Shown here: one piece after another, positions 1 through 5,573 of the stretch
Layout: each line of letters starts with the position of its first letter
How positions within the stretch are numbered: the first letter of the stretch is position 1
Source: SYIM01 sp039800325
Lineage (GTDB): Bacteria; Pseudomonadota; Gammaproteobacteria; Burkholderiales; Burkholderiaceae_E
Reading direction: 5' to 3'
NCBI GenBank assembly: GCA_039800325.1
Contig: JBDLQY010000090.1
Coordinates: 1-6,593 of the forward strand
DNA length: 6,593 bases
Notes under the pieces: model-generated
What the model saw: the letters and a program-made list of their open reading frames with translations, nothing else
Databases searched by the model: none
What the model was told of the DNA's origin: nothing
Position numbers and translations under genes: made by a program

Positions 1-1853
1 CGCAGCAGCGTTTTCTTATCGGCCAGCGTAGAAACAGCCAGGTCCATCACGACGCCCATCTGCAAAACGCCCTGGTCATCCCTGTAAAAGCCAGGGCGGC
101 TTTCAGGGATAAGGCTGGCCATGCCCAGCCGACGCGCCAGTTCGACCGAGGCCATGTTACGCGCCAACACCTGCGGATCGTCGGCCTTAACACCCGCCTT
201 CTTGTGTGAATAGCCTGTCTTGTCGCCCGCCTTGAGCGGCTTAAACGCGTACTCGCGCGCCGACGCGGCATCGTCGCCGTAGCGTAAGGCCAACACCGTA
301 TTGAAGGCGCCCGCGCCCAGCGTACGCGCCGCACCCTGAACCTGATCGGCCTGCAGCGGCGTGGGCAACAGCACATCGCTGACCCGTGTGCCGGTGGCCA
401 GCCACACGCGGATTTGCTCGTCTGAGTAGCCATGCTCGGCAAACAACAGGGCCTGCGCCAGCGGGCGAGGCTGTTGCAGGCCTGGGCTCAGGCCCAGGGT
501 CAGAACGCAAACCCGAATTCGATATGCGTCATCTGTTTGCAGACGCTGCGCGATTGCCTGCCACCGAACCGGGCTTGCACCTTCCGCCGCACCAAAGGCA
601 CCGACCCTGCCGCACTGAAGGCTCAGAGCGCCCTGTAGGGTGGGTTGAGCCAGCGACTGAGGCTGCTGGGCCCAGTCGATCGTATCTTGCAACAACAGGC
701 CGGCCTGCAGACCCGATTCAATATAAGCCGGCAGGTCGGGATGCTCAGGCATCAGCGGGAGCAGCTCCTCCAAAATGTCTTCGACGTCGTCCGCATTGCC
801 CGAGCGAAGCAGCGATAGCCCGCCCTTTTGAATGGCGTTCAAAAGCCGCGCGATGCTGCCCTGAGGTAGCTTCGACTGATCATCGAGCACGCGGCCGAAC
901 AGAAGATCGAGTGTGTCGATGCGCTGGTCAACCTGCTCGAGATTCGTTGGCCGTCCGAGGACTTGATCAAGCGCGTCAAGGTCAGCACGCGTCAGCCCAC
1001 AGTCAACCAGCATAGTGGCCGTGTTGAGGAGCTCGTCTTGAATGCTCCAGCTGACATCTACCTGCGAGCGCGCCAGCAGCCAGGAAGCGACCTCAATGAA
1101 CTGCACATTGACGGTCGCCGATTGAACATTGTCAGACGCCAATCGAAGCACATCGCTCGGTTTAGTGCCGTCCCGGTAGCATCGAATGGCGGCTTCCGGT
1201 GTGACACCGCGTCTCAGATACGGCAGCAGTTCGCGCAGCGAAATATTGGGTGGCAGTCCCTGGCCCTGCTCGATGGCTGACTTCAGCTGCTCGAGCGCAG
1301 CCTTTTCCTGTTCGGCATCGGTGATCAGTTCCCGCATCTGCGACTTGCGCGTCAAAACCCGACGGCCTTCGACATAGGCGCGCGCGTTGGCACTCACCTG
1401 ATCAAGTTGCGCAATGGCCGCGTCAACCGAAGCTTCCGTTAGCGCTTGTGTATCGTCGTGGGCCAATTCGGAAAACGCCGTAACCGAGCGCAAAACCTGC
1501 CGGTACTCCTGGGAGCGCTGCCCACCGAATCGAAACAACCCCAAAAAGCTGCGGCGCTCTTTGGGTGCCCCCGCGAACCCCAGCAGGCCCCACTCGGTGA
1601 GAACGCCCTGATCGCGTCGCTCGACCGATTCGACTGTGGGAGCAGCGTTTTGGGCAGGAATCGGGCTTGGCTGCAAGACTGGAGCGCGCACCTGACGCGC
1701 GCCTGCCAACGCGCCGCCATCAGATCGCGCAGACGAATTGCTCTGTCTGTGAATCTCAGAAGGCTGCTGGTGAGCATCGGGCTGGATGAGGTTGTCCGAA
1801 CTCGCGCGCTGGCCGTGCGAAACCGTACGCTGACTTTGAATGGGCGAATTCAT
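1..1853 (-). CDS. Putative type III secreted effector, kinase-like C-terminal segment (partial, 3' end outside window)
   Basis: An open frame runs without a stop from the ATG at 1853-1851 to the left edge, giving 617 full codons; the C-terminus lies outside the window. The start overlaps the previous gene's stop (ATGA) and has AAGGG seven bases upstream. Seen in the protein: residues 1-75 are rich in Ser, Gln, Pro and Ala and probably disordered, as in T3SS export signals. Residues 82-130 hold a hydrophobic/basic stretch (RRSFLGLFRFGG at 100-111) that could bind the chaperone. Residues 135-200 are charged, helical and possibly coiled coil. Residues 200-500 are mostly helical, with a diverged repeat (216-236 and 475-495). 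Residues 511-606 look like a kinase N-lobe: Gly-rich GAGAF at 513-517, FKP with Lys538, a helix with Glu571, and a hydrophobic strand ending VVMDLA (601-606). The effector role is inferred from the adjacent CesT-type chaperone. I do not recognise a named family. It could instead be a non-secreted T3SS-associated protein. Confidence 0.72.
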   Translation of the reverse strand, partial: MNSPIQSQRTVSHGQRASSDNLIQPDAHQQPSEIHRQSNSSARSDGGALAGARQVRAPVLQPSPIPAQNAAPTVESVERRDQGVLTEWGLLGFAGAPKERRSFLGLFRFGGQRSQEYRQVLRSVTAFSELAHDDTQALTEASVDAAIAQLDQVSANARAYVEGRRVLTRKSQMRELITDAEQEKAALEQLKSAIEQGQGLPPNISLRELLPYLRRGVTPEAAIRCYRDGTKPSDVLRLASDNVQSATVNVQFIEVASWLLARSQVDVSWSIQDELLNTATMLVDCGLTRADLDALDQVLGRPTNLEQVDQRIDTLDLLFGRVLDDQSKLPQGSIARLLNAIQKGGLSLLRSGNADDVEDILEELLPLMPEHPDLPAYIESGLQAGLLLQDTIDWAQQPQSLAQPTLQGALSLQCGRVGAFGAAEGASPVRWQAIAQRLQTDDAYRIRVCVLTLGLSPGLQQPRPLAQALLFAEHGYSDEQIRVWLATGTRVSDVLLPTPLQADQVQGAARTLGAGAFNTVLALRYGDDAASAREYAFKPLKAGDKTGYSHKKAGVKADDPQVLARNMASVELARRLGMASLIPESRPGFYRDDQGVLQMGVVMDLAVSTLADKKTLL

Positions 1854-2455
1854 GAGACCGCCCTTACCCTGGACGCGCCATCGCTCAGGTCGGGGCCCAG
1901 CGCCCACAGGGTCTGCAGGGCTGCAAACAAGCCGCCGTCCTGCCAGGCGATGCTTTCGCTCGCGCTGGCCTGGGGCGCCACCGAAACCCAGGCCCAGGCT
2001 TTAAGATCAGCCAAATCGGCCTCGACGGCAACAACGCATTGTTTGGGGCTCGAACGCCCTGCCTGTTGCTGGGCGGCGGCCTCTTCCAGCAGGCTGTTCG
2101 TAAGACCGATGCGCGCTGATGCTCGCGCAGCACGCTGGTCAGGGTCTTCGAAAGAGCCCCAGGCCACCTCGACCACCGCCATGGCCGCCCCTTGCCTGAC
2201 CACCAGGCTGAACACCACCGAGCTCAGGCCAGAACCTGAAAAGCCAGCAGCAAAGAAATCATCGGTGCGCTGGGTCAGGTGATCTAGCCAAGCCGACACA
2301 TCGCGGGGGTCGGTATCGACCGTATCCGTGTAAAACCAACCCCGGCCGTCGGTGGCCAGCCGACTTTGTAGCTCAGCAGAAAGCTGCGGCACTGTGTCAA
2401 TGCCCTCTTGGGCAAGCAGCGCGCACAAGCTGTCAAACGTCGACTGGTCAGCCAT
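1850..2455 (-). CDS. Unrecognised 201-aa protein between T3SS chaperone and effector
   Basis: The ATG is at 2455-2453, two bases after the chaperone stop, and the TGA overlaps the effector start by four bases, so translation is probably coupled on both sides. The only ribosome-binding candidate is a weak GGGG about seven bases upstream. The protein is soluble and acidic, with no signal peptide or membrane span. The N-terminal 35 residues look helical. Residues 36-65 contain GRGWFYTDT and an Asp-rich stretch. Residues 76-100 alternate like beta strands (VVFSLVVRQG, then AMAVVEVAWG). Residues 104-132 form a charged helix, and residues 139-163 again look beta-like. I do not recognise the family. 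Position suggests a second chaperone, a co-chaperone or an effector accessory protein. No catalytic motif is evident. The coding call is secure from the tight packing with both neighbours; the role is only inferred. Confidence 0.75.
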   Translation of the reverse strand: MADQSTFDSLCALLAQEGIDTVPQLSAELQSRLATDGRGWFYTDTVDTDPRDVSAWLDHLTQRTDDFFAAGFSGSGLSSVVFSLVVRQGAAMAVVEVAWGSFEDPDQRAARASARIGLTNSLLEEAAAQQQAGRSSPKQCVVAVEADLADLKAWAWVSVAPQASASESIAWQDGGLFAALQTLWALGPDLSDGASRVRAVS

Positions 2456-2457
2456 GC

Positions 2458-2955
2458 TCAGCCCCGTATCGCCTGATTGCCCAACGCCGACGACTCCGCG
2501 TCTTGGTTTTGCGCGTTGCCTTGATCGTTCGTAATGGGAAACTCATTCCATTTCGCCAACAGACCCCGCCAGTCTTCAAGAGCCATCGCAAAACGATCAA
2601 GCAATTGAAAGAGCAAATCTTCGTCGAGCGCGCGCCACGACAGGGTGCGACACAGCGCGACGCGTTCTGCGCCAGACCCGTCATCAGCCAAAGCCAGTGC
2701 AGCACCACCCGTAAGCTGCACGTTGAGATTGGCCCTGAGCATCTGCGCAAACACCGCTTGTGAATCGGGCGCTTGGCCTACATCGGCGAACAAAACCAGG
2801 GCATCAAGCGCCGGGTCGTACCGCAGTCCGATCAAAGCTCCAGAGGTGAGCTCGAGTCCTGTGGCACCGCTGTCATCAAGGCCAAGCAGCTCATTCAGGC
2901 CCAGCCGAAGCGACAGACGATTGAGAAGATCAAAGACGCCGGAAGGAATACTCAC
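2458..2955 (-). CDS. CesT/Tir-family type III secretion chaperone
   Basis: This 165-aa protein has the features of class I T3SS chaperones, small acidic cytoplasmic dimers that hold an effector's N-terminus in a secretable state. An N-terminal helix (residues 6-24, FDLLNRLSLRLGLNELLGL) is followed by beta strands around 32-45 and 52-60 (LVLFADVG). A helix at 64-76 leads into the family hallmark ANLNVQLTGGAALAL (75-89). The strand RVALCRTL and the helix LDEDLLFQLLDRFA (110-123), ending in EDWR (127-130), complete the fold. Residues 140-165 are a polar, probably disordered tail. Length fits the family. The start is GTG at 2955-2953, preceded by GAGGGGG seven bases upstream. The gene lies 33 bp after aroQ and 2 bp before the 201-aa gene, which is followed by the putative effector, the usual chaperone-client arrangement. 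The family call is from remembered motif patterns, and the specific client is inferred. Confidence 0.85.
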   Translation of the reverse strand: MSIPSGVFDLLNRLSLRLGLNELLGLDDSGATGLELTSGALIGLRYDPALDALVLFADVGQAPDSQAVFAQMLRANLNVQLTGGAALALADDGSGAERVALCRTLSWRALDEDLLFQLLDRFAMALEDWRGLLAKWNEFPITNDQGNAQNQDAESSALGNQAIRG

Positions 2956-2962
2956 GCTGCTG

Positions 2963-2969
2963 CCCCCTC
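2963..2969 (-). promoter_or_regulatory. Ribosome binding site deciding the GTG start of the chaperone
   Basis: Reading the minus strand, GAGGGGG (2969-2963) lies seven bases before GTG at 2955. This strong purine-rich site supports the non-ATG start and shows that the chaperone has its own ribosome entry point rather than depending wholly on coupling with aroQ. Confidence 0.6.
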
Positions 2970-2988
2970 GACTGAAGCGAACGACTCG

Positions 2989-3441
2989 TCAGGCGCTGGC
3001 CCCATCACCCTGAAGGGCCGATATCGCAGCGCGCAGGCCCAGGCGATAGCTGTCAGCGCCAAAACCGCAAATAGATCCGCGCACTACCTCGGCAAATACG
3101 GACTCATGACGAAAGGCTTCACGAGCATGTACATTGGACATGTGCACTTCGATGATGGGGCACTTGAGTATGGCGAGCGCGTCGCGAATACCGTAGCTGT
3201 AGTGTGTCCAGGCGCCCGCGTTAATCAAAACCGCCTGGGTGCCGTCCTGATGCGCCTGATGGATACGCTCGACCATGGCGCCTTCGTGATTGGTCTGAAA
3301 GCATTCGACGTGAGCGCCGAGCTCAGAGCCCAGCACCTGCAGACCGGCATCGATCTGGGCCAGCGTGACCGTCCCGTACTGGGCCGGGTCGCGCTTACCG
3401 AACATATTGAGATTAATGCCGTGCAGAACCAGAATTTTCAT
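2989..3441 (-). CDS. aroQ: 3-dehydroquinate dehydratase, type II
   Basis: This 150-aa protein matches type II dehydroquinases, which interconvert 3-dehydroquinate and 3-dehydroshikimate in the shikimate pathway or in quinate catabolism. The family forms a dodecamer in the cytoplasm. The N-terminal signature is seen at 3-23 (ILVLHGINLN then FGKRDPAQYG) with active-site Asn12, Arg17 and catalytic Tyr22. TNHEG is at 50-54. INAGAWTH (73-80) gives Asn74 and His80, and IEVHMSNVHARE (97-108) gives His100 and Arg107. GFGADSY follows at 127-132. Length is typical. Departures from the usual consensus are LHGIN for LNGPN and NAGAW for NPGAY, while catalytic residues are kept, so activity is expected. 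The start is ATG with GGAG five bases upstream. It sits 48 bp after the aldolase gene and 33 bp before the chaperone. Whether it is the main biosynthetic copy or a catabolic paralogue cannot be told here. Confidence 0.95.
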   Translation of the reverse strand: MKILVLHGINLNMFGKRDPAQYGTVTLAQIDAGLQVLGSELGAHVECFQTNHEGAMVERIHQAHQDGTQAVLINAGAWTHYSYGIRDALAILKCPIIEVHMSNVHAREAFRHESVFAEVVRGSICGFGADSYRLGLRAAISALQGDGASA

Positions 3442-3478
3442 CGCCGCTCCGGGATAGGCATGCCCTGGGAGCGGCGAT
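3440..3478 (-). promoter_or_regulatory. Perfect 11-bp hairpin covering the aroQ ribosome binding site and start
   Basis: ATCGCCGCTCC (3440-3450) and GGAGCGGCGAT (3468-3478) are exact inverted repeats separated by 17 bases that contain the smaller palindrome GGCATGCC (3457-3464). In the minus-strand transcript the 3' arm includes the GGAG Shine-Dalgarno sequence and the first two bases of the aroQ ATG. No U-run follows on either strand, so a classic intrinsic terminator is unlikely. A structure masking aroQ translation, or an RNA processing or stability site between the two genes, fits better. The function is inferred. Confidence 0.5.
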
Positions 3479-3489
3479 TATGAACGATT

Positions 3490-4395
3490 TCAGGCGGCCA
3501 GAACCGGCTTGAGCGCCGCCTTGATGCGCTTCTGCATAGCTGCGTCCGGGCTCACCATGGGTGCGCGCGGATGGTAGAGGGTGACACCCTGCAGATGCTG
3601 CACATACTTGACGCAGGCCGGCAAAATTTCGTGCGGCATTTCGTTCCACAGCCGATTGAGGTGGAAGTGCAGCGCCCGCGCCTCTTCGTGGCGGTTTTTC
3701 TCGACCAGTTTGCCCAGCTTGACCACAGCACCTGGCACCGCGCTGCACAGGGCCGAAATGGCACCATGCATGCCAATCGCAAAGCCTGGGTAGAGCAAGG
3801 CGTCAATGCCGCTCATAACTACGTTGCGTGACTTAACGCGCAGCAACAGGTCAGACAGCGACTTGAGGTCGCCGCTACTTTGCTTCATGCCCACGACGCC
3901 GGGCACTTCGTCCATGATCTTCAGCATCATGTCGACGCTGAGGTAATTCCAGGGGATGACGTTGTAGATCAGGATGGGAATACGCGTCTCCTCCCAGATG
4001 GTGCGGAAATGCTCGATGGTGGCCTTCTCGTCGGGCTTGAACAGGTAGTGCACCGGCGTGACCTGCAGCGCCGTGATCTTCATGCCGTCCAGCATGCGAA
4101 TACGATTAATCGCCTGAATGGTGCTGTTGACGATCAGCCCCGCGAGAAACGGTACTCGTCCCGCGTTAGCCTCGTACGCATCGGTCATGGCGGCTACGAA
4201 TTCGGCATCAGACAGCGTGTGCCCCTCTCCCGTGCTGCCGCCGGCCACGATGCCGCTGGCGCCAGCCTTGATAATGAGGTCGATCTGCTCACGCATGCCG
4301 TTTTTCACGAACTGACCTTTTTTGTCAAAGGGCATGGCAATCGGTGGCATGACGCCGCGCAGAACGCTGCGCATATTGGGAGCTTTTGCACTCAT
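3490..4395 (-). CDS. DapA/N-acetylneuraminate lyase superfamily aldolase or dehydratase
   Basis: This 301-aa TIM-barrel protein belongs to the class I aldolase superfamily that includes dihydrodipicolinate synthase (DHDPS), N-acetylneuraminate lyase and several keto-acid lyases and dehydratases. These enzymes form a Schiff base with a pyruvate-like substrate. Visible motifs are the barrel start GVMPPIAMPFD (14-24), the carboxylate-binding loop GGSTGEG (52-58), the catalytic Tyr144 in IYNVIPWN, and the Schiff-base Lys171 in GMKQSSGD (169-176). In E. coli DHDPS an Arg lies five residues after the catalytic Tyr; here that position is Trp149, which argues against true lysine biosynthesis. The start is ATG with AAGGA seven bases upstream. 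The gene diverges from a TTT transporter operon across 182 bp, so a catabolic role on the imported carboxylate is plausible. The substrate is unknown. The superfamily call is firm. Confidence 0.93.
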   Translation of the reverse strand: MSAKAPNMRSVLRGVMPPIAMPFDKKGQFVKNGMREQIDLIIKAGASGIVAGGSTGEGHTLSDAEFVAAMTDAYEANAGRVPFLAGLIVNSTIQAINRIRMLDGMKITALQVTPVHYLFKPDEKATIEHFRTIWEETRIPILIYNVIPWNYLSVDMMLKIMDEVPGVVGMKQSSGDLKSLSDLLLRVKSRNVVMSGIDALLYPGFAIGMHGAISALCSAVPGAVVKLGKLVEKNRHEEARALHFHLNRLWNEMPHEILPACVKYVQHLQGVTLYHPRAPMVSPDAAMQKRIKAALKPVLAA

Positions 4396-4462
4396 GGATC
4401 GGTCCTTGATTGACGATTGTTTCGAGGATTGAAGCCTTCGGAACTGCGATTTCGACGCATGC

Positions 4463-4491
4463 TTGACACTGGCAGCTGCGACGCCTAGGAT
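4463..4491 (+). promoter_or_regulatory. Candidate sigma-70 promoter for the TTT transporter operon
   Basis: A perfect -35 hexamer TTGACA (4463-4468) is followed after exactly 17 bases by TAGGAT (4486-4491), a four-of-six match to the -10 consensus. Transcription would start near 4498, leaving a leader of about 80 bases before the ATG at 4578. Assigned by eye. Confidence 0.55.
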
Positions 4492-4518
4492 TTTTTCAGC
4501 GTTCCGTTATCCGGTCAA
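4490..4518 (-). promoter_or_regulatory. Weak candidate promoter for the aldolase-aroQ transcription unit
   Basis: On the minus strand TTGACC (4518-4513) is followed after 17 bases by AAAAAT (4495-4490). It overlaps the plus-strand promoter candidate, so the two could compete. The -10 match is only four of six, and nothing else supports it. Confidence 0.25.
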
Positions 4519-4520
4519 TC

Positions 4521-4535
4521 ATTCCGGAATCCGGA
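4521..4535. promoter_or_regulatory. Candidate operator: tandem TCCGGA palindromes
   Basis: The ten-base perfect palindrome ATTCCGGAAT (4521-4530) contains TCCGGA, and a second TCCGGA begins one base after the first ends (4530-4535). A related ATCCGG occurs at 4509-4514. The cluster lies just downstream of the inferred transporter transcription start and close to the candidate aldolase -35, where a repressor could control both directions. The binding protein is unknown. Confidence 0.35.
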
Positions 4536-4565
4536 CAGTTCCAAAAACCTTTCATGACCAGAACC

Positions 4566-4571
4566 AGGAGG
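4566..4571 (+). promoter_or_regulatory. Consensus Shine-Dalgarno fixing the start of the Bug receptor gene
   Basis: AGGAGG lies six bases before the ATG at 4578. This decides against the in-frame ATG at 4554, which would place the Shine-Dalgarno inside the coding sequence and add eight residues (MTRTRRRL) ahead of a normal signal peptide. Confidence 0.8.
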
Positions 4572-4577
4572 AGACTC

Positions 4578-5573
4578 ATGAAGCGTCCCAGCACCATTAA
4601 CACCCTTCGTCGTAAAGGCCTGGCTGCGCTGGCCCCGTTGGCCCTCGCGGCCATGGTCAGTGCACCCGCGCTGGCGGCCTACCCTGACCGGCCCATCACG
4701 CTGATCGTGCCCTGGGCGGCCGGCGGCGGCACCGACGCCACCGGCCGTTTTGTGGCAACCCTGCTCGAAAAAGAACTCAAGCAGCCGGTCAACGTCGTCA
4801 ATCGCACCGGCGGCGGTGGCATCGTGGGCCATACCGAAATCGCCAATGCCAAGCCTGATGGCTATACCATCGGTGTCATCACGACCGAGTTGTCCCTGTA
4901 CAAAACACTGGGCACGGCGCAGATCACGCACGCTGACTACACCGCGCTTGCGCTCTACAACACTGACCCAGTGGGCGTCCATGTTCGGGCCGATGACGGT
5001 CCGAAAGACATGGCTGATCTGGTTGCACAGGTCAAGGCAAAGCCCGGTGCGCTCAAAGCCTCAGGGGCTAACTTGGGCGGTCTGGCTCATCTGTCGGCCG
5101 CAGGTTTTTTGACCAGTATTCAGCAACCCATGACCGCCATGCCCTGGGTTCCCACTGAGGGCTCAGCTCCGGCCTTGCAACTACTGGCCTCAGGTGCCAT
5201 CGCTGTCGTGGTCACAACGCTGCCCGAAGCACAGTCCATGGTCGATGCCAAGCGAGTCCGTACGATCGCCCTCATGGGTACTGCCCGTGATCCGGCTTAC
5301 CCCAACGTGCCCACCGTCAAAGAGGCTATAGGCACCGATTGGAGCATGGGTGCCTGGCGGGGAATCGCTGGGCCCAAGGGCATGCCCCAGGAAGCCGTCA
5401 CCCGATTGGGCGCGGCGCTCAATAAAGTCGTGAATGATCCCGAGTTCAAAAAGCTCATGGATGCGCGTAAGTTCGGTGTTACCTACGCTGATCCGACAGG
5501 CTTCAACAGGTATCTGACGGATGCCGAGGCCCGCTTCGGGGTTGCTGCTAAAGCGGCAGGTTTGGCCAAGTGA
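4578..5573 (+). CDS. tctC: Bug/TctC-family periplasmic solute-binding protein of a TTT transporter
   Basis: This 331-aa secreted receptor delivers a carboxylate to the TctA/TctB membrane pair. Residues 1-33 form a signal peptide: basic start, hydrophobic core LAALAPLALAAMVSA, and an ALA cleavage site just before AYPDRPI. The Arg pair at 11-12 lacks the rest of the twin-arginine consensus, so Sec export is likelier. Family motifs are YPDRPITLIVPWAAGGGTD (35-53), the Gly-rich NRTGGGGIVG (75-84) and the AKPDGYTIG loop (91-99). These correspond to the ligand-binding loops of Bug proteins, where a dicarboxylate-like acid is held through backbone contacts and water. YPNVPTVKE (241-249) and the C-terminal helices are also typical. 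Length is normal. The gene has a consensus Shine-Dalgarno and overlaps tctB by four bases. The ligand cannot be read from sequence; the divergent lyase hints at a keto- or hydroxy-acid. Confidence 0.95.
   Translation: MKRPSTINTLRRKGLAALAPLALAAMVSAPALAAYPDRPITLIVPWAAGGGTDATGRFVATLLEKELKQPVNVVNRTGGGGIVGHTEIANAKPDGYTIGVITTELSLYKTLGTAQITHADYTALALYNTDPVGVHVRADDGPKDMADLVAQVKAKPGALKASGANLGGLAHLSAAGFLTSIQQPMTAMPWVPTEGSAPALQLLASGAIAVVVTTLPEAQSMVDAKRVRTIALMGTARDPAYPNVPTVKEAIGTDWSMGAWRGIAGPKGMPQEAVTRLGAALNKVVNDPEFKKLMDARKFGVTYADPTGFNRYLTDAEARFGVAAKAAGLAK

Larger units (their letters stand above)
4396..4577. other. Divergent intergenic regulatory region between aldolase and transporter operons
   Basis: This 182-bp segment separates the oppositely directed aldolase and TTT operons and is the only sizeable non-coding stretch in the window. 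It holds a plus-strand promoter candidate, a weaker overlapping minus-strand candidate, tandem TCCGGA palindromes and ribosome binding sites at both ends. Three GATTG repeats (4408, 4415, 4427) occur near the aldolase start. No regulator gene is in the window, so the controlling protein is unknown. Confidence 0.6.

Noticed and set aside
47..442. 131-codon minus-strand frame, and a similar one at 1439-1777
   Set aside because: They are in a different frame from the uninterrupted effector frame and are Arg/Cys/Pro-rich without motifs. I tested for a frameshift by translating 1853-1 base by base and found no stop, so no second gene is needed.
386..1015. 209-codon plus-strand open frame
   Set aside because: It is antisense to the continuous effector frame. 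Its composition (Arg, Pro and Ala rich, no motif) is typical of a shadow frame in GC-rich DNA.
1446..2282. 278-codon plus-strand open frame
   Set aside because: It lies antisense to the effector and the 201-aa gene, crosses both, has no recognisable domain or ribosome binding site, and is explained by high-GC codon bias on the minus strand.
3440..3478. Intrinsic terminator after the aldolase gene
   Set aside because: The stem is strong but no T-run follows on either strand, and it overlaps the aroQ start, so I reported it as a possible translational or processing element instead.
2773..3483. 236-codon plus-strand open frame
   Set aside because: It is antisense to both the chaperone and aroQ, which have clear family motifs, and shows no motif of its own.
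4554..4577. Upstream in-frame ATG for the Bug receptor
   Set aside because: The AGGAGG at 4566-4571 is ideally spaced for the ATG at 4578, and the shorter start gives a normal signal peptide.
4608..4640. Twin-arginine export signal in the Bug receptor
   Set aside because: There is an Arg pair, but the flanking residues do not fit the S-R-R-x-F-L-K pattern; a Sec signal peptide explains the sequence better.
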